Positions 23,465 to 35,794 are shown, numbered from the stretch's first letter. The stretch: DNA of 64,000 bases from Branchiostoma floridae (GCF_000003815.2 NC_049997.1:2010568-2074567); one strand, 5' to 3'. The notes: generated by a model from the sequence alone, not told the origin. Made by a program: numbers and translations.

Positions 23465-24342
23465 CCAGAATGGCTATTAAAGGTTATGTTTTGGGCGTGT
23501 TTGTGTGTCTGTGTGTGTGTCTGTGTGTCAACAGCATAACTCGAGAAGCCTTGGATGGATCCTGATGATATTTGGTAGGTGGGTAGGGGTCGGGAAAACG
23601 AAGGTCAAGTTTGATAATGGGCCCCCTAGCAGCTTGCTAAGGTACTGCAGCAGAACCTCAATTTTTCATATCTCGTGTTCTGGACATGCTGTGGTCATAA
23701 TTTTTAAGTGGTAGATAGCCCTCAGGACAGAGAGTAAGTGCTGTGAGTTTGGGCTCCCTAGCGGCTTTTTTTGGAACTGCAGGCGCCGTTTTCCTTTCAA
23801 ACTTTGGACAAGAATAACTCCACAACGTGTTGACGGATCGTCATGATTTTTGGTATGTAGATAGAATGAGTGATGACTTACATAATGGGAAACTAATTAT
23901 GCAAATCAACAGCTAATTTGCATAATTAATGAGGAAATTTTATAAGTCCACTGCATTCCGTGATAGGACTTTCAAACTTGTCACATATGTAGCTGGGAAG
24001 GAGTGAAATGTCGATAGATATCAATTATGCAAATGATGACATCATTTCCATAATTAATGAGAAAATTTGAACATGTTGACGGATCATCATGCTTTTTGGT
24101 GTGTAGGTAGCATAAGAGAAGACCTACATAATGAGATACCAATTATGTAAATCAACAGCTAATTTGCATAATTAATGAGGATATTTTATAAATTCACTAC
24201 ATTCATGATATGTCTTTAAAACTTGTCACATATGTAGCTGAGAAAGAGAGAAATGTCAATACATCTTATCATGCAAATGATGATCTCATTTGCATAATTA
24301 GAAAATATGAACGTGTTGACGGATCGTCATGATTTTTGGCAT
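23465..24342 (+). repeat. Dispersed repeat with internal ~240 bp tandem units
   Basis: Begins CCTTTGCCAGAATGGC, then a TG-rich stretch, CAGCATAACTCGAGAAGCC, and GATGATATTTGGTAGGTGGG. From 23826 a unit starting GTTGACGGATCGTCATGATT recurs at about 24075 and 24312, with inner blocks AATTTGCATAATTAATGAGG. It is interrupted at 24343 by a TA-flanked element and resumes after 26044. Confidence 0.65.
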
Positions 24343-24344
24343 GT

Positions 24345-26043
24345 AACGGAGGGTGCTGTAACTTCGGATGTGCTGTAACTTCGGATTAATTTTTGATTGT
24401 CTCTTTGCAGAAATGAGGCATGTTTGTCTTCATCAATAGTGCTGAATAAAATCGCGAAGAACCCAAGGTAATGCACAGAGCTGTCGTCTGGATGAAACAC
24501 TGTTTTGTGTACAATAATGCGTAACCAAGGAATTTGAGCATTTAAAATGGCTACGTTCAAAACAAGGTCACTGTGTAGTGGCGCTTCTTACATTTAACTT
24601 ACTCAACAATCATCATACAAATTTAGTTGTTTTAGACATGGGACATAAAGCTATGTAAAACACTAATAACTTGGGTATTGGGGAGTTTGTCAATCTGTCA
24701 ATCAAACTGACCTGAAATTACGAAGTAATCGTGGCGTCGAATGCCCTCCCCAAGTTACAATGTACGTCACGGTCACATCTGTTGATCAATGTTCGAAATG
24801 TACCTACAACAGTGCAGGCACCTCTGGTCGCGCTGTACAGAAGTCAAGTAGGGCTCGCAAATCAGTAAAATTGCATTTAATCTACAGCTTGTACACGTCG
24901 TATAAACTTGAGTTTGAAAAATCTCAGTGACCAGCTGACGAAACACGACGCGACTGGATCATTAATGTAGCAAACTCATGTCTGCATCATAGTGCATGAA
25001 ACCTTAGATTCACATGAAGTTCGCAACAGGCTTTGAAGTAAGCGCGCGGCCCGCCTGATCTTACAATATGCAAATCGCTGAATGCACCATAACACGAACA
25101 TAATTGAAAGTGAATTTCTCCTTGCTTGCCCAAAAATAAACCAAGTAAAATACAACTAGCAGTCCAAAAAAATTGCGGTTCAAATATATTAATGACTTTG
25201 CACTGAACTAATGGAGGGATTTGCCGCATACTTTGAGATCACATACGGTGCCGTGCGGAGGTCAGCATATCTGTTTCCTGTGTTACCATGCCTGCTGACA
25301 CTTTCGGCATTCTTGTAACAAATTTGTGGCATTTTGTGCACTGAGTCTCATACTCAAGATCCATGGGTGTGAAATGAAGTATTTACTCTCATCGCCAAAC
25401 GAAGCAACTGATCGTCAGCATTGAAGTGACTTGGAATGCAACAAGCGGCGTAAACAATCGCTAAGTTACAACGGGCCTCGCATTGGCGGAAACTTACGCA
25501 CGGTCCAAAAATTAGAACCAGGGATAATCTCCAAGCAGATCCTACGGTAGCATAAGATAGTATCAAAAGCTGGCAGAGGAGTGAAGCTGGCCTAGGAGTG
25601 TGTTTGGCTACATGGCAAATGGACACCTCTTGGCTGACTACACTCCTTGGCCAGTTTGGTACTATTTTATGCCATTGTAGGATCTGCTTGGAGATTAAAC
25701 CAGGGAAAGCTGAAGTTAGTTGACACAAAATTCTTCTTTCTGTTTTCTTAAAATCGATCCAATGAGTCAAAGAGAGACAGAGGTATTTGTAATCCAAAGT
25801 TAGGGTACCCTATTTAGAATGGAACGCAATTATTTATAACAACAATTTTCTGGTTTACCGGCCGAGATTCATGGTGTAAATCGTGCACAGACGATGTAAA
25901 ATAAACTCTTGAACAGAAAATTCCCAAACACCACCACACTCATTTATCACTAGTCAAAACGCAATAGTTTTCAGACAACTGACACTGCTACAATACGATG
26001 TCGAACTCATTAATTTATGTCCGAATTTACGGCACCTTCCGTT
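24345..26043. mobile_element. TA-flanked element, 1.7 kb (ACGGAGGGTGCTGTAA ends)
   Basis: The left end is ACGGAGGGTGCTGTAACTTC and the right end is the inverted GAATTTACGGCACCTTCCGT, with TA on both sides. The empty site is visible in the neighbouring tandem units of the host repeat (GGTATGTAGATAG). The interior is shared in part with 49640-50160 (GAGCTGTCGTC, CAAGGTCACTG). A smaller MITE sits inside at 25525-25697. No transposase seen. Confidence 0.7.
25525..25697. mobile_element. MITE (TAATCTCCAAGCAGATCCTA inverted ends)
   Basis: TAATCTCCAAGCAGATCCTA at the left and its complement TAGGATCTGCTTGGAGATTA at the right; arms of about 50 bp with few differences. A lone end of the same family is at 58088-58109. 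Confidence 0.85.
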
Positions 26044-26044
26044 A

Positions 26045-27010
26045 GATAGTCTTAGTGAAGACTTATATAATCAATCAATCAATCAATCAATTGTTCGCAT
26101 GAATCATATGTTGATGTGTGGCAGCTACAGACAGTGCAGACATGAATGTAAAACTTATTATGCAAATTAACAGTTAATTTGCATAATTGATTAGGAAAAG
26201 GTCATAAATCCACTGCATTCCATTATACACAATGTAGTACTTTCATCAAAGTTGTCACATATGTAACTAAAAAAGAGGAAAGAAAGTAAGACTTTGAAAG
26301 AGAATAAGACTAGTCAAGAATAGATCAAAGGATCATGATGATTTTTTGTATGCTGATAGCTTAGATAGCTTGATACAATTTGATATCAATTAATTGTAAC
26401 TAGGGATCTATTTTGCATAGTCAATGTCGAAATTTCATAAACCAACTCCAAGCATATAGGAGTGGTCCGATCTCTGTCATTCTTGAGAAAGACAAATTAA
26501 AGTCGAAACCGGTAGAATACCGTCGTCTCTGAGCTGTCATTTTCCCAAGCTACGAATGATGCCAACTCCAGGCATATAATTATAAAGAAAATGAAATGAG
26601 TAACGCATTTGTCTGCAGACATCATTCTACATAACAAATCTGGTTTATTTGGCAAAGGTATGTGTTCGTGGAACTCTAGTTATCAACTGTTACAGTAACT
26701 ACAAATTCATGAAAATTCATCTAACATTCATTACCTTTGCCAGAAATGGTAGGTTATGTTTTAGGCTTGTAAGTCTATCTGTCTGTTAATAGCATAACTC
26801 GAGAAGCCTTGGATGTATCCTGATGATATTTGGTAGGTGGGTAGGGTCAAGAAAACAAAGGTCAATTTCGATAATGGGCCCCTAGCAGCTTGCTAAGTTA
26901 CTGCGGCGGAACCATTTTTTATCTCATGTTCTAGACATGCTGTGTTCGTGATTTTTTAGTGGCTTTGGGGCAGAGAGCAAATTCTGTGAGTTTGGGCACC
27001 ATAGCAGCTT
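26045..27010 (+). repeat. Dispersed repeat remainder and a second partial copy
   Basis: Continues the repeat split at 24343, with an (AATC)n microsatellite at 26069-26091 and the TTAATTTGCATAATTGATTA block. From 26735 a second copy starts (CCTTTGCCAGAAATGG, GATGATATTTGGTAGGTGGG) and runs parallel to 23465-23770. Confidence 0.55.
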
Positions 27011-27633
27011 TCACCAACAAATAAAAACAACATATTATACAAACCATAAACTTAACCATAAACAGTGCTACATTTGTACATACAAATGCTACCAAAAGGT
27101 AACTTCATGCTGAAGGTAAAAACTGTGCTTTTGATGATTAAAATCAGTGCTGCTTCTGTGTGTTTAGTGTGCAGTACAGTCATAGCCAAACCCCTGTCAG
27201 ACAAGTTCATTTGCTGTTTGCTATATTAAGGTTATTACAGGAATTTATATTGGTTTCAACAAGGAAGGCATAGCCTTTCCTTCTACACGTTTTAAAATTG
27301 TCTCAATCTAAAAAAGCTAAATTCCTATATAATTGAAAACATGGCGGTGACCATTATTATCAGACAAGCGCTGTTCAAAATAGAAACGTAATAGAAAAGG
27401 GGGCCTTACTTTGTAATCAGTATTTTTCTTCACTTTGACAGTGATTGTAAAGACTGTTTGAGAACTTAAAGACTGACAGGTCACCCTGAAATTGTTTATG
27501 CCACCAGTCTGAGAATACAACAATCTTCTTTTAATAATAGAAGTATCTATCATTCAATGAACACAGACATTTGCACCAAATATACACTCTCCTGATCTTC
27601 CAAAAATAATTTAATCAGGTTGGTAGAACATAA
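27011..27633. other. Intron sequence, nothing recognised
   Basis: AT-rich, no frame above 80 codons, no repeat recognised. Confidence 0.4.
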
Positions 27634-28004
27634 GACATAAGAGTTTTCTCTTTCACAACCAGTTTATCTCACCTGCTGATGTTTTGATGTCTGTCTGACA
27701 TCTTCCTCAGAGCTTCTAACAGGAGTTCTGCTTCTTGCCGCTATATGTAGCCGATGTAGGTGGCACTTCTGCTCCAAGAACGCTATCCCAAATGTGGATT
27801 AAAGAAACAGTGATGAACCGGGACAAGGGGGGTACAAGCTGAGCCACGTTTGCGAAAGTGTTCTTGCCGCAAAAGCGCCACCTACATTGGCTACATATAG
27901 CGGCAAGAAGCAGAACTCCCGTTAGCTCTGAGGAAGATGTCTGACAGACATCGAAACGTCCGCAGGTGAGATAAACTGGTTGTGAAAAAGAAAACTCTTA
28001 TGTC
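27634..28004. mobile_element. Palindromic element with hammerhead-like core (Penelope-like LTR type)
   Basis: Inverted arms 27634-27782 and 27857-28004, from GACATAAGAGTTTTCTCTTT inward. The right arm contains CTGAGGA, one A, GATGTCT, loop GAC, AGACATC, then GAAACGTC (27928-27960), close to a hammerhead ribozyme core (CUGANGA, stem II, GAAA). Such cores are known in LTR-like ends of Penelope-like retroelements. No reverse transcriptase is present here. Confidence 0.5.
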
Positions 28005-28720
28005 TACTCTCCTGATGTGAGTGAACATAAAACCATCCAAGATCATACTTCCAGCTCTTGATTCCTACCACCAGGTAATTGAATTAAACGTTGTTTATTA
28101 CTTTAATTAGGCCACACCAATTCTATTTGTTTTTTCTTGGATTTCCAGACCTTTTTTTTCCCTTTCCTCTTTTCCCTCTTCAAAATGATGGCCACACCTC
28201 GCTTTGACAAAATTTCACTGCCTCTCCTTTCTCAAATTAACTATGGTCCTCAATTCCTGTAGCTGTACGTGCTAAGTTGTATGGTAAGTTTTTAATTTGT
28301 CTTCAAACTTTTGACTTTGCTACCATGCAGAGCCCCCTAAATGTTGAAAGTTTAGGTTTTCCTGTCCGTATTTGCCCTGGATTTTTGCACACTATTCACT
28401 ATTTCTCGGTAAAGCAACATAGCTGAAAGTCCTGGTAAAATTGGCCCATGCTTTGACGGCCAAATTATTGCTGAAAACGTCAGCATCGTTTTCAATTTTG
28501 TATCAACGTTGATTTTTTATAATAACCGCCGAGAAATACCAGTAAAACCTACGTGTTTTGAGTTTTGTTTTGATGCTGACGAAAATTGAACTATGGCGTC
28601 CTCGAGGTCAAACGGGTCATTGGGATAGTCTTGTAATTTAGGTAGAAATGTTCAATCTGTGTGTTGTAATTTTACTCTATATTCAAGCCTCATAGGAAAC
28701 ATCTAAAATACATTTGCATG
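28005..28720. other. Intron sequence, nothing recognised
   Basis: Short frames only. GGCCACACCAATTCTATTTG at about 28113 resembles a block in the right arm of the next feature (near 30000). Confidence 0.4.
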
Positions 28721-30264
28721 GATTCATAGCATATTTTGTTTGAAAATAAAAGGTGTCTGTGTCTCTGTTTAATATAAACTGCTCACCCATGCTTCTAGAG
28801 AAGTGTCGATTGTCAACAATGTTGATATCACTAGAAACGTTAGTGGCTTTTTAATTGTTTCCCTCGGCCAATTTCTGCTTCTTTTGGGCATTGAGACTTC
28901 AAACCTACGTCAGTAGAGAAATGAAGTTACGTGCATAATTTTTTTCTGAAAAATACAGAGAAACAACAAATAAAATTGGTGTGGCTTTACAATTCACTAA
29001 AACACGGCAGCTGGTTCAGAACCAGACATCGAGGCTTGCAAAATGATACTGATGAAGCATTGAAGCCATGTTCGATGGAGGAGTGACAGTGGGCTACCCG
29101 CCTTCTAGCTCCTGACCGCGGAGGCACTACAGTCTCTGTGGTTCAGGTAAATTCAGGTTAATTAATGACATGCAAACAGTTGTGGTGATTCACCGTGATT
29201 ACGTACAATTTCATGTAAGATATTACAAAATTTTGTTTTGTTTGCATCCCCGACGAAAGTATGATTTCCACAAGCTGCAGTGTCAGATTTTCGAATCAGC
29301 TACTGTGGTCAATGTGACGTCATCGAAAATTTCATTTAATTCAATTACAGTCAGCTATAAAGAGCTGGAAGTACAATCTTTTTACAGTTTGACGTTTAAT
29401 AGTATCAGAAGGGTGTGTGTATATATGGTACAAACTTCTATGATAGGGAGTATATCTACTACTGTAAAAGTAATTAGAGTTTGCGGGGATTTATTTTTGC
29501 GACTGTTTGCGGTGGTTTTAAGTTTGCGGTAGCACCTTAGACTGTAGTCAAAAATTACAAATGATGGAAAAATGTTTGCGTTGCTTTTAAGTTTGCGGTG
29601 TGGCCAATGCGAAAACTGCAAACATAAAAATACTGTGAACATTTCTGCATTTACAGTGCCATTGACTATATTCAGACAAATTCAATGTAATAAGTGTCAG
29701 AAACACTTCAAGCTGCCTGTTAAATAGTTACTAGGCTTGAATGTAAGTTCATCTGTGACAGTAGTTAACACATGAAATTGTACGTAATCACGGTGAATCA
29801 CCACAACTGTTTGCATGTCATTAATTAACCTGAATTTACCTGAACCACAGAGACTGTAGTGCCTCCGCGGTCAGGAGCTAGAAGGCGGGTAGCCCACTGT
29901 CACTCCTCCATCGAACATGGCTTCAATGCTTCATCAGTATCATTTTGCAAGCCTCGATGTCTGGTTCTGAACCAGCTGCCGTGTTTTAGTGAATTGTAAA
30001 GCCACACCAATTTTATTTGTTGTTTCTCTGTATTTTTCAGAAAAAAATTATGCACGTAACTTCATTTCTCTACTGACGTAGGTTTGAAGTCTCAATGCCC
30101 AAAAGAAGCAGAAATTGGCCGAGGGAAACAATTAATAAGCCACTAACGTTTCTAGTGATATCAACATTGTTGACAATCGACACTTCTCTAGAAGCATGGG
30201 TGAGCAGTTTATATTTAACAGAGACACAGACACCTTTTATTTTCAAACAAATATGCTATGAATC
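28721..30264. mobile_element. Nearly identical 0.5 kb inverted repeat (arms 28721-29216 / 29770-30264)
   Basis: The arms pair base by base with only a few differences, from GATTCATAGCATA at the outer end to CGTACAATTTCATGT at the inner end. The loop is about 550 nt. The outer end of the right arm runs into the gap at 30265, so the element may be longer. No coding frame is recognised. It may be a foldback transposon or a recent inverted duplication. Confidence 0.9.
29455..29660. mobile_element. MITE with TTTGCGGT repeats inside the inverted-repeat loop
   Basis: The ends are imperfectly inverted (CTACTGTAAAAGTAATTAG and GCATTTACAGTG). The interior repeats GTTTGCGG and GCGGTGGTTTTAAG. Belongs to a type of short repeat common in marine invertebrates (recalled). 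Confidence 0.45.
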
Positions 30265-30364
30265 NNNNNNNNNNNNNNNNNNNNNNNNNNNNNNNNNNNN
30301 NNNNNNNNNNNNNNNNNNNNNNNNNNNNNNNNNNNNNNNNNNNNNNNNNNNNNNNNNNNNNNNN

Positions 30365-30973
30365 GTGACGTCACACTTCCGTTCCGGAAGTGCGACTTAG
30401 GTCTTGGGTCATTACAACTTGAGAAGGATCAGAGGACTGATCGAAAGCTTGTTGGTAAGCGCTTTATTTTTGTGTACGGATATAAAGTCTTAAAAATCGT
30501 ATCATTAGTTACTAGGCTAGTGCTTTTTTTAGTGCAGAAATTCTTGATCTAAAAGTAAAATGGCTGCTGCTGGGCTGGATGCTGCTGTCAATCAATTTTG
30601 GTTGTTAAATTGAATGGGAATGTTCTCTGGGGACGACAAAAAGTGTTTGCTCATTTGGTTAGACAGCTGGTTGCTTAGCAGAAGAACGGGACTGTTTCAA
30701 TGTGGAATGTAATCATACATGTAGGTGGTTGCCTGTGCCAGGTGGTTGCACTCCAAGGTTTGTATACCAGATGTTGTTTAGTTGGCAAACGTTAGCATGG
30801 CATATTTTGCTTGACTTTCCTTTTACCCCTTTTTTCTTTTCTGAAAATATCCATAAGACAACTTCATTGACACTTTGTGTTAGGTTTTATGTGAAGGTTC
30901 TAAAATTTTCTAGCAAATAATTATTCAAGTTTCAACTAATATAATGACTGTTTTTTTTACCATCTGTCCACAG
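30365..30973. other. Intron sequence after gap, nothing recognised
   Basis: Contains a palindromic CTTCCGTTCCGGAAG near 30377. No coding frame of note. Confidence 0.4.
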
Positions 30974-31129
30974 TGTCTAAGGACCTGGATGACCCTGCTC
31001 TTCCCAATATACAAAGCTCAATGGTTGGCATGGAGTCTGGCTCCCACTTGTCTATCATCATGGATACACAGCCCTCCTCCCCCAACATGGATGCCTCCCC
31101 TTTGCAATCCTCTGTTGCCTCCCCCACAG
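30974..31129 (+). CDS. RFX4: RFX4-like exon 4 of window (Ser/Pro-rich tail)
   Basis: The acceptor follows a pyrimidine tract and CCACAG; the donor is GTAATG at 31130. It is 156 nt, phase 1 at both ends. The encoded tail segment (VSKDLDDPALPNIQSSMVGM, then ESGSHLSIIMDTQPSSP) is rich in Ser and Pro and has no recognisable fold. It sits where vertebrate RFX4 has a divergent low-complexity stretch, so the identification rests on splice signals, frame continuity and position rather than on sequence similarity. Confidence 0.82.
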
Positions 31130-31689
31130 GTAATGCTGGCTAATATCTATCATAATAGTGTTTTCAGAACAATAGAAGTTTTATCCTGTCAGGTAATTTA
31201 TTCTTTTAAAAGTCATTTTCCAGCTGTTGCAGATACAATGTACTATAAGAATTATGATTAGTTCATATTCTTGCCACATAGAGAATAAATCTTCTGAAAT
31301 GTTGATAATATGCATTTTGACAAGCAAATTTCAAATCATAGCTTAATTTTGTTTAAGTTTTGATTGCACTGATAACCTAAGAGTTCTGAATTTTGAATAA
31401 CAAGGCTCTTCATTCACAAGCAATATACATTGTCATGTACTACATGTATGTACAATCACACCTTTCAGTGTCTACAATGTATCTGTCATCTTCCTCACTA
31501 GTCCCGTTCCACACTGCAGCTAGTATTTACCGAGGGTACTGTTGTCCCGCAGTATTAAACAAGGAAGTTGTAGTCAGCTTACCTCTCAAATGTGAACTAT
31601 TTACTCTCATTGCTATGTGGAGCTGCAACAGATCATCAACTTTGACATAGTATGCAATAAGTGGCATTAACATTTGCTATTAGTTTTTT

Positions 31690-31938
31690 TTTTTATTATT
31701 TACTCAGGATGCCAGTTTTTACCATGGAAGTAGCGACAGAATAATGGATAACTTGCTACATTATGCATTTGAGATGGGTTGTAAAGTAGTGAATTGTAAA
31801 GTAGCAAACAAGACACTTCCAACATAATTCCTCAAGTGGTTTTGTACTTTGTTGAGACAGGTCAGGAAGTACTGTGAAGCTCTAGCCCAAATGTGACAGC
31901 AGTATTCCATTTTTGACCTTACCTGACTCTTATAAAGA
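31690..31938 (-). pseudogene. LINE RT C-terminal fragment (piece 3 of a broken LINE)
   Basis: Minus strand: YKSQVRSKMEYCCHIWARAS, then LTCLNKVQNHLRNYVGSVLF. This is the thumb end of a Jockey-like LINE RT. Removing the TA-flanked element at 31941-32781 joins it to the piece at 32784-33618 as SAI-LYLYKSQVR, so the two were one element. Non-functional. Confidence 0.75.
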
Positions 31939-31940
31939 TA

Positions 31941-32781
31941 ACATTTATTATTAAAAAAAAAACACAAATCATAATATCGCCAAATAAATCGGCGACGAAT
32001 TTAAGAAGATCTACTTGTGCAGCAACAGTAATTTTCGAGGTATGCATACTTCAGACATCCACGTGTTCAACACATTTTTAAAAAAAGCTTTGATAACGGT
32101 TAGCATTCGAAGACAACAAGGCCAAAGGTTTCAGTTCCTTATTCGGGGCAGGCAATTGCAAGCTCGTCGTGGAACAAACACACTGTCAAGTTCATCGCCA
32201 GATTTGTAGATAATAATCACACGTGCTCACGGCACAAGACGAGCATGATTCAACAGCAATCTTGAATTTCTGTTGGTGACTTACAACTCGTATAAAAGTG
32301 TGAAGAACCATTGCATTATCGCCCGGATCTACGGCTGAATGGGTCAAAGTATTACGTCATAGCGGTTGTGATGGACCAAAATTAAATGAAAATTCGTGAT
32401 AGTATTTTTTTCTCATGATTTTTTAGTATGCTCATGCATGTTTTTCTTTTCTGCAATTACTAACAGGAATGAAAGGAACAACAGAGGATGTATAAACTTA
32501 AGGTACATAGCGGCAGTTAACTGTGCCATGTTTATACCTGACGGTATTATTGACCCCCTCCCAACCAGGCACCCGTTCTCCGTGTAATTCCGTGGTGTGA
32601 TACAATTACGATATTACGTTGTTAGCACGACAAGAGAGACAAAAAAAGATATAGCATACAAGTGGCAAAGGTAAGCTGTACCAGCAACATGTAACTGGAG
32701 AAAATGACGTGTTGATCATTTGTCAAATTAATATCGCTTGCGAACTCGCAGTAAAGTCGGCGGTATTATGGTAATAGATGT
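31941..32781 (-). mobile_element. Family A half-element inserted at TA in a LINE
   Basis: TA at 31939-31940 and 32782-32783. The ends ACATTTATTATT and (inverted) ACATCTATTACC are similar. The interior is the reverse complement of 6867-7682 (TCGAGGTATGCATACTTCAG, CCTCCCAACCAGGCACCCGT). No gene. Confidence 0.65.
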
Positions 32782-32783
32782 TA

Positions 32784-33618
32784 CAGAATGGCAGATGGAG
32801 TCAGATATTTTCTGGTGTGATACAAGAAGCCCACCACTTTCCCAGCTTCCTTGGCATCAGATTGGATGTAACAAATCCACTTAAGATCAGGGGTAAATTT
32901 TAGGCCCAAAAGTCATTCAAAGCATGGGGCTTCTTTAAGTAGGGCCCCACTAGTACTCATTTGGACAGGTGGAAGGTTCGGGTCAGATCTCTTGTGATGA
33001 AACAAAAGGAGGTTTGTTTTTGAAGGGTTGAAGGTCACAAGCGACTTATAATACCCCACAGAACCGTATGGTCATGTTCAGCAGCTAGAGAGATTGGCTG
33101 CAAGGGAGTGGTAACTACATTTTGTACATCTCCTGGATGTGTGGCCATATACTGAGGTGTCATCAGCGTTAATGTCGACTAATGATCTGATTATAATTAT
33201 GATCAGGCAGATCATTTATGTGGATTAAAAATAGTGTTGGACCGAGGATGGATGCTATGAGATTCTGATGCTTGACCGTTTAAAACAACCTTCAGAGATC
33301 TGGAGGACAAGGAAGATTTTATTGAAAGAACCTAATGGCAGAAATACCATAGTTGGCAAGTTTGTGCAGCAAACTTCTCTGAGTATGCCATACCTTGTCA
33401 AAGGCTTTTGATATATCTAAGACAACTTCTCTTGACACAAAGGCACCATCAAGGGCTGTACTTATTCAATGGGTTATGACAGAACATCTGCCGTGAACCT
33501 AGAAGATAAAAAAAAATGTAATCTGTTTGTCGCTTAGGAGTTTGTTGCTTTCAAGATTGGTGAGTACTGCCTTGTTGATGAAGGACTTGAAGAGTTTACT
33601 AATGATACAAAGAAAACT
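32784..33618 (-). pseudogene. LINE reverse transcriptase, central part (piece 2), decayed
   Basis: Minus strand, many stops and frame changes. Recognisable order: LSFLCIISKLFKSFINKAVL, TNLESNKLLSDKQ, an AFDKVWH-like motif A remnant, LHKLANYGIS, ILGPTLFLIHINDLPDH (motif B region), then DLKWICYIQSDAKEAGKVVG and LYHTRKYLTPSAI. The YADD motif is lost in the decay. Family: Jockey-like LINE. It is bounded by transposon insertions on both sides. Confidence 0.75.
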
Positions 33619-33620
33619 TA

Positions 33621-35792
33621 GAGTTAATTCCAGTTGTGGCGGCCATGTTGGATTTCTGGGGTCATCCGGGGTCATGGCACCAGAACGAGACTGCAGATGG
33701 TGCCAGCTGGGCATTCTACTATATAGTCTGTATTGCAGACATAAGTATGCCATCTTCGGGAGTGCATTTCACCCCTCTAAGGTAACAAACTGCACAATAT
33801 ATGCCTGTTATCTATAGAAAATATTGTTTTGGAAATTTGAACTTGATTTTGGTAATATTTTTTTTTTATCAATTTATCACATTTTTTTATCGGGTGACCT
33901 GAGAACAATTAATGTCAGTGTTTATATCCTCCATCGGATGTACGTTGTGTATCGGTAACTGTGATTAAACCCTACAAAAACATGAAAATATCGGACTGAC
34001 AGACCTTTGGGAAGAAATTTAGAAGACATTTGGCTGTTATTCTGATGATTTCTCGATGCCAAGAACCGTTCTGCAAACTACACTCTATGGGAAAGTCCTG
34101 CGGCACTCAATGGGGAGAAGGTGTATGTACTGGGTGTGCTCCTTTACTTGTTTCCCAATTTATCTGAGACGGTGTTTTTATTGTTTCATTTTAGTTTAAA
34201 CAACATACCCCGTAAAAAAAATGTCCACATGTTGCATAACATTGTTGTGGGATGAAATGTAGCAGATTGTTTACTGTTGTTTGGGCAATTTTTCAATGCC
34301 AAGGTGAAAAAAAAACATAACTTTGATTATAAGTGCCAGCGGAGGAGGGGTTGTAGCCTGAGTGTCATCCTAGGTAGCTTATTGGGGCTCCCATACTCAC
34401 CCCTCACAAACCAGAGGGATGAGTATGAGAGCCTCGGTAACCAACTACGGTATCAGGTCTTTTCGTCCCCTAGATCTTTCGTCCCCTAGTCCTTTTGTCC
34501 CCGTTTTGGATGTTTCGTCCTCGTCATGGTTCTTTCGTCCTCGTCATGTTACAGTGTTTAACCCCCAAAAGGCAACTTATAAGAAATTTTATCACGTCCT
34601 ATTCCGTAGTGATTAAATCTTATACTTTGAAAGCATTTTCTACTACTTTGAAAACTCATTTTCCGACCGCTTATATCGGGAAAATAGTTGCTCATTCCTC
34701 CGCTGGACGGTGTCATACATGACTACAATGTAATTCATGAATTCACCAACATGAATATCCTAAAGTTTTTCAAAATGTGCACACAGTCGATTATGTTGTT
34801 AAAGTTTCCTATAAGTTTGCTTATTTACTCAGACAAACTCGGTAAAAGGTGCGCACGAGCGCTTTGCAACACGCGCAAACATCCAAGATGGCGGACCCGG
34901 CGGCATGAAAATTTCTTACTCGTCCGTTTTGTGCCGGTTATTGGAAGTGGAAGACTAAACAAATCAAAAATGTACTTTGTTTATTAGAAGTTTGATAAAA
35001 ACTCTTATAGAAATTTTGTGACTTGACAATAACTTGTTGCATAGACAAGCATCATCCGAGGACAAAACATCCAGGGGATCCCCGGGGACGAATGGTCTAG
35101 GGGACGAAAAGACTAGTAACCACCAACTACGATACTCAGGCTAGAGTCGACACTCACTTTACTCTAAAAACCGGGCTTCATGCCAGTTTCAGATCAGTGT
35201 GGGTCACAGAAATGTGACAGAATTTTCCCAGATGCTGCAAACAATGTTCATTAAACTACGTATTACTAAGTTCTATCACCAATTTAAGGAGCACACCCGG
35301 CATGACATTCCCATAGAGCGTAGTTTGTAGAACAGATCTTGGCATCATGAAATCATCAGAACAACTGCCAAATGTCTTTTAAATTTCTACCCACAAATAT
35401 GTCATCCCCACATTTTGTGTATTTGTAGGGTTTAATCCCAATAGTAAACCTACTATATCACAGTTACCAATACAAAGCAATCATGGATGATATAAACACT
35501 GACATTAACTGTTCTCACGTCACCCATAAAAAAATTTGAAAAATTGATAAAAAAATATCACCAAAATCAAATTCAAATGTCCCAAACAATATTTTCTATA
35601 GATAACAGGCATATATTGTGCAGTTGTTAACCTTAGAGGGGTGAAATGCACTCCTGAAGATGGTATACTTATGTCTGCAATACAGCCTATATAGTAGAAT
35701 GCCCAGCTGGCACCACCTGCAGTCTCGTTCTGGTGCCATGACCCCGGATGACCCCGGAAATCCAACATGGCCGCCACAACTGGAATTAACTC
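33621..35792. mobile_element. TA-flanked element with 0.5 kb inverted arms
   Basis: Arms 33621-34146 and 35285-35792 are inverted, starting GAGTTAATTCCAGTTGTGGC at the left. TA lies at 33619-33620 and 35793-35794. The right arm lacks about 30 nt near its inner end. A second inverted-repeat element lies in the loop. No transposase recognised. Confidence 0.75.
34450..35125. mobile_element. Nested element with CTTTTCGTCCCCTAG ends
   Basis: The left end has repeats of TTTCGTCCCCTAG and TTTCGTCCTCGTCATG; the right end has the inverted CTAGGGGACGAAAAGAC. It sits in the loop of the 33621-35792 element. No coding capacity recognised. Confidence 0.6.
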
Positions 35793-35794
35793 TA

